Part shown: positions 61,101 to 64,000 of the stretch, one piece after another | Position numbering within the stretch: the first letter of the stretch is position 1 | Layout of the letters: every line of letters begins with the position of its first letter | DNA from: Pseudomonas benzenivorans | GTDB taxonomy: Bacteria; Pseudomonadota; Gammaproteobacteria; Pseudomonadales; Pseudomonadaceae | Reading direction: 5' to 3' | DNA: 64,000 nt | Assembly: GCF_900100495.1 (NCBI RefSeq) | Contig: NZ_FNCT01000011.1 | Location: 1 to 64,000 of the forward strand | Notes under the pieces: generated by a model | Told to the model about the DNA's origin: nothing | The model's input: the letters and a program-made list of their open reading frames with translations, nothing else | Databases searched by the model: none | Program-made: the position numbers and the translations under genes

Positions 61101-61111
61101 CTGCGGACTCC

Positions 61112-62677
61112 TCAGACTTTCACTTTCGACAGTTTCAGGTTGAGCCAGGCCATGCCGCCGACCACCAGGAAGATCAGGGTGGCGATGGCCGCCGCCAGGG
61201 CGAAGTTCTGCCCGGAGTCCTGGAAAGCGATGCGGTAGGTGTAGCTGACCAGCAGGTCGGTGGTGCCGGCCGGGGTGGTCGCGCCGATGATGTCCGGGCC
61301 GCCGCGGGTGAGCAGGGTGATCAGCACGAAGTTGTTGAAGTTGAAGGCGAAGCTGGCGATCAGCAGCGGCGCCAGCGGCTTGATCAGCAGCGGCAGGGTG
61401 ATCTTCAGCAGGTTGTCCAGGGGCGTGGCGCCATCCATCGCCGAGGCCTCGTAGAGGTCGCGCGGGATCGCCTGCAGCAGGCCCATGCACAGCAGCAGCA
61501 TGTAGGGATAGCCGAGCCAGGTATTGACCAGCAGGATCATGCCGCGCGCCAGGGTCGGGTCGCTGAACCAGTCCGGGCGCATGCCGAACAGGCTGTCGAG
61601 CAGCAGGTTGATCTCGCCGAAGTTCTGGTTGAACAGGCCGCGGAACACCAGGATCGAGATGAACGCCGGCACCGCGTAGGGCAGGATCAGCATCACCCGG
61701 TAGAACGCCTTGCCGCCCACCAGGTCCCACTGCAGCAGGCTGGCCAGCAGCAGGCCCACGGCCAGGGTGAAGAGCACGGTGAGGCCGGCGAAGGCCACCG
61801 TCCAGACGAAGATCTCCAGGAACGGCGCGCGGATGCTCGGGTCGGTCAGCACCTTGGCGAAGTTGCTCGCCCCGGCGTACACGGTGAAGCCCGGCGCGAC
61901 CTTGGCGCCGTGACTGTCGACATAGAAGCCGATGTCCTGATCGGCGCTGAGCACCTCGCCACTGCGGGTGTTCTGCAGGTCGCCGTCTTCCAGCAGGCGG
62001 AACAGCGGCTTGACCGCCGCCACCTCGCGCAGGCCGTACAGGCGCAACAGCTCGCCCTGCTCGCCGCGCAGCACCCAGCGTTCCAGCTCGGCGCGGCGCT
62101 GGATCACCTCGCGCAGCGGCAGCGCCGCGCCCAGGCTCACGCTGGTCTCCGGCAGCAGGTCGAGTGGCTCGCTCAGGGCCGGGTCGCCCTGCAGCGGCGG
62201 CGAGACGAACAACCCCTTCTCGCCCTGGTCGACGCGCAGGCGCAGGGCGCCGGCAGCGTCCTGGTGCAGGCTGAAGGCGAAGCGTTCGCCGGCCAGGTAG
62301 GTCTGGTTCAGGTGATAGCGCTGCACCTGCTCGAAGCTCAGCAGGTTGCTGCCGCTGTAGTTGGTGAAGCCGATGCCCACGGTGTACAGCAGCGGAAAGA
62401 TCACGAACACCAGCATCCCCGCCAGCGCCGGGTAGATGTAGCGATGGGCGTAGGTTTTCTTGCTGATGAAGATGAAGCTGGCGAGGCCGGTCACCACCAG
62501 CCCGAGCAAGGCGAAGGCGATCTGCTGCTGGGCGTAGAGCGCCACCACCAGGTACAGGGCCAGGGCGTTGAACAGGCCCCAGACGGCCCAGTGCAGGGTC
62601 TTGCGCAGCACCGGCAGGGAGAAATACTTGGGCATGGCAGGGCTGGCCAGTTCGGCTGGAGCATTCATGGCGGTCAT
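61112..62677 (-). CDS. malF: Maltose/maltodextrin ABC permease MalF
   Basis: Permease (521 aa) with the N-terminal helices and large periplasmic P2 loop that distinguish MalF. Helix regions near the N-terminus include ALAGMLVFVIFPLLYTVGIG, followed by GFTNYSGSNLLSFEQVQRY. The soluble loop extends to about residue 290. The EAA loop is DLYEASAMDGATPLDNLLKI. It lies 57 bp behind malE and 11 bp before malG. Confidence 0.95.
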   Translation of the reverse strand: MTAMNAPAELASPAMPKYFSLPVLRKTLHWAVWGLFNALALYLVVALYAQQQIAFALLGLVVTGLASFIFISKKTYAHRYIYPALAGMLVFVIFPLLYTVGIGFTNYSGSNLLSFEQVQRYHLNQTYLAGERFAFSLHQDAAGALRLRVDQGEKGLFVSPPLQGDPALSEPLDLLPETSVSLGAALPLREVIQRRAELERWVLRGEQGELLRLYGLREVAAVKPLFRLLEDGDLQNTRSGEVLSADQDIGFYVDSHGAKVAPGFTVYAGASNFAKVLTDPSIRAPFLEIFVWTVAFAGLTVLFTLAVGLLLASLLQWDLVGGKAFYRVMLILPYAVPAFISILVFRGLFNQNFGEINLLLDSLFGMRPDWFSDPTLARGMILLVNTWLGYPYMLLLCMGLLQAIPRDLYEASAMDGATPLDNLLKITLPLLIKPLAPLLIASFAFNFNNFVLITLLTRGGPDIIGATTPAGTTDLLVSYTYRIAFQDSGQNFALAAAIATLIFLVVGGMAWLNLKLSKVKV

Positions 62678-62734
62678 CTAGTTATAGCCTCGCGGCGCGC
62701 CGCCGGTGGCGATCAGCCAACGGCGGCGCAGTCG

Positions 62735-63922
<1,188 letters not shown>

Positions 63923-64000
63923 GGAGAATTATCCTCGTGGCTTCTTATTGTTGATCCACAACCGCTGCCTGCCAATCGATGGTTGCGCAGCCCCTGCATC

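Overview
The window looks like chromosomal DNA of a high-GC pseudomonad (Pseudomonas sensu lato). The support is gene content and layout: a phhR / phhABC phenylalanine block, a class II (medium-chain) PHA synthase next to phaG, a fused glucosylglycerol-phosphate synthase/phosphatase, a P. aeruginosa-type itaconate cluster, and dense REP-like hairpins (GTAGGAGC... and GTAGGGTGCGC... types). I see no rRNA, tRNA or CRISPR array.

Region 1 (1-18983) is a dicarboxylate catabolic locus. The right half (10940-17853, minus strand) carries itaconate / methylsuccinate / mesaconate / (S)-citramalate genes: hydratase, acyl-CoA dehydrogenase, MmgE/PrpD protein, CoA-transferase, CitE-type lyase and a TRAP binding protein, with a divergent LysR regulator. 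The left half (1-10810, minus strand) is a second, parallel module: its own LysR regulator, a family III CoA-transferase, an HMG-CoA-lyase-type lyase, a VOC-fold protein, a 2-hydroxyacid (hydroxypyruvate) reductase, glycerate kinase, PEP carboxylase and a TRAP transporter dctPQM. My main hypothesis is that this left half degrades 2-hydroxyparaconate / itatartarate, the oxidised itaconate derivatives. Lactone opening and CoA activation would be followed by cleavage to acetyl-CoA and hydroxypyruvate, reduction to glycerate, phosphorylation to 2-phosphoglycerate, and PEP carboxylation to oxaloacetate.

Region 2 (19-42 kb) is core-like: phhR, phhABC, an MFS transporter with ggpPS, two small stand-alone proteins, a second-type EF-G, lipoproteins, hydrolases, a diaminopimelate-dehydrogenase-like gene, phaG-phaC and trkH. 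These are separated by repeat-rich spacers that include several miniature inverted-repeat elements, two of them with 8-bp target duplications.

Region 3 (42.2-52.6 kb) is accessory. Two identical 186-bp inverted-repeat elements in opposite orientation (43414-43599 and 52399-52584) bracket stress/detoxification genes: two AraC regulators, GNAT, GST, AhpD-like, nitroreductase, YeeE/YedE and DUF417/RclC-like. It also holds an IS5-type transposase remnant and gene fragments.

Region 4 (52.8-63.9 kb) holds a DUF1772 protein and a DinB protein, then a complete maltose system on the minus strand: malE-malF-malG, malT, and an alpha-glucosidase-malK pair preceded by two candidate MalT boxes.
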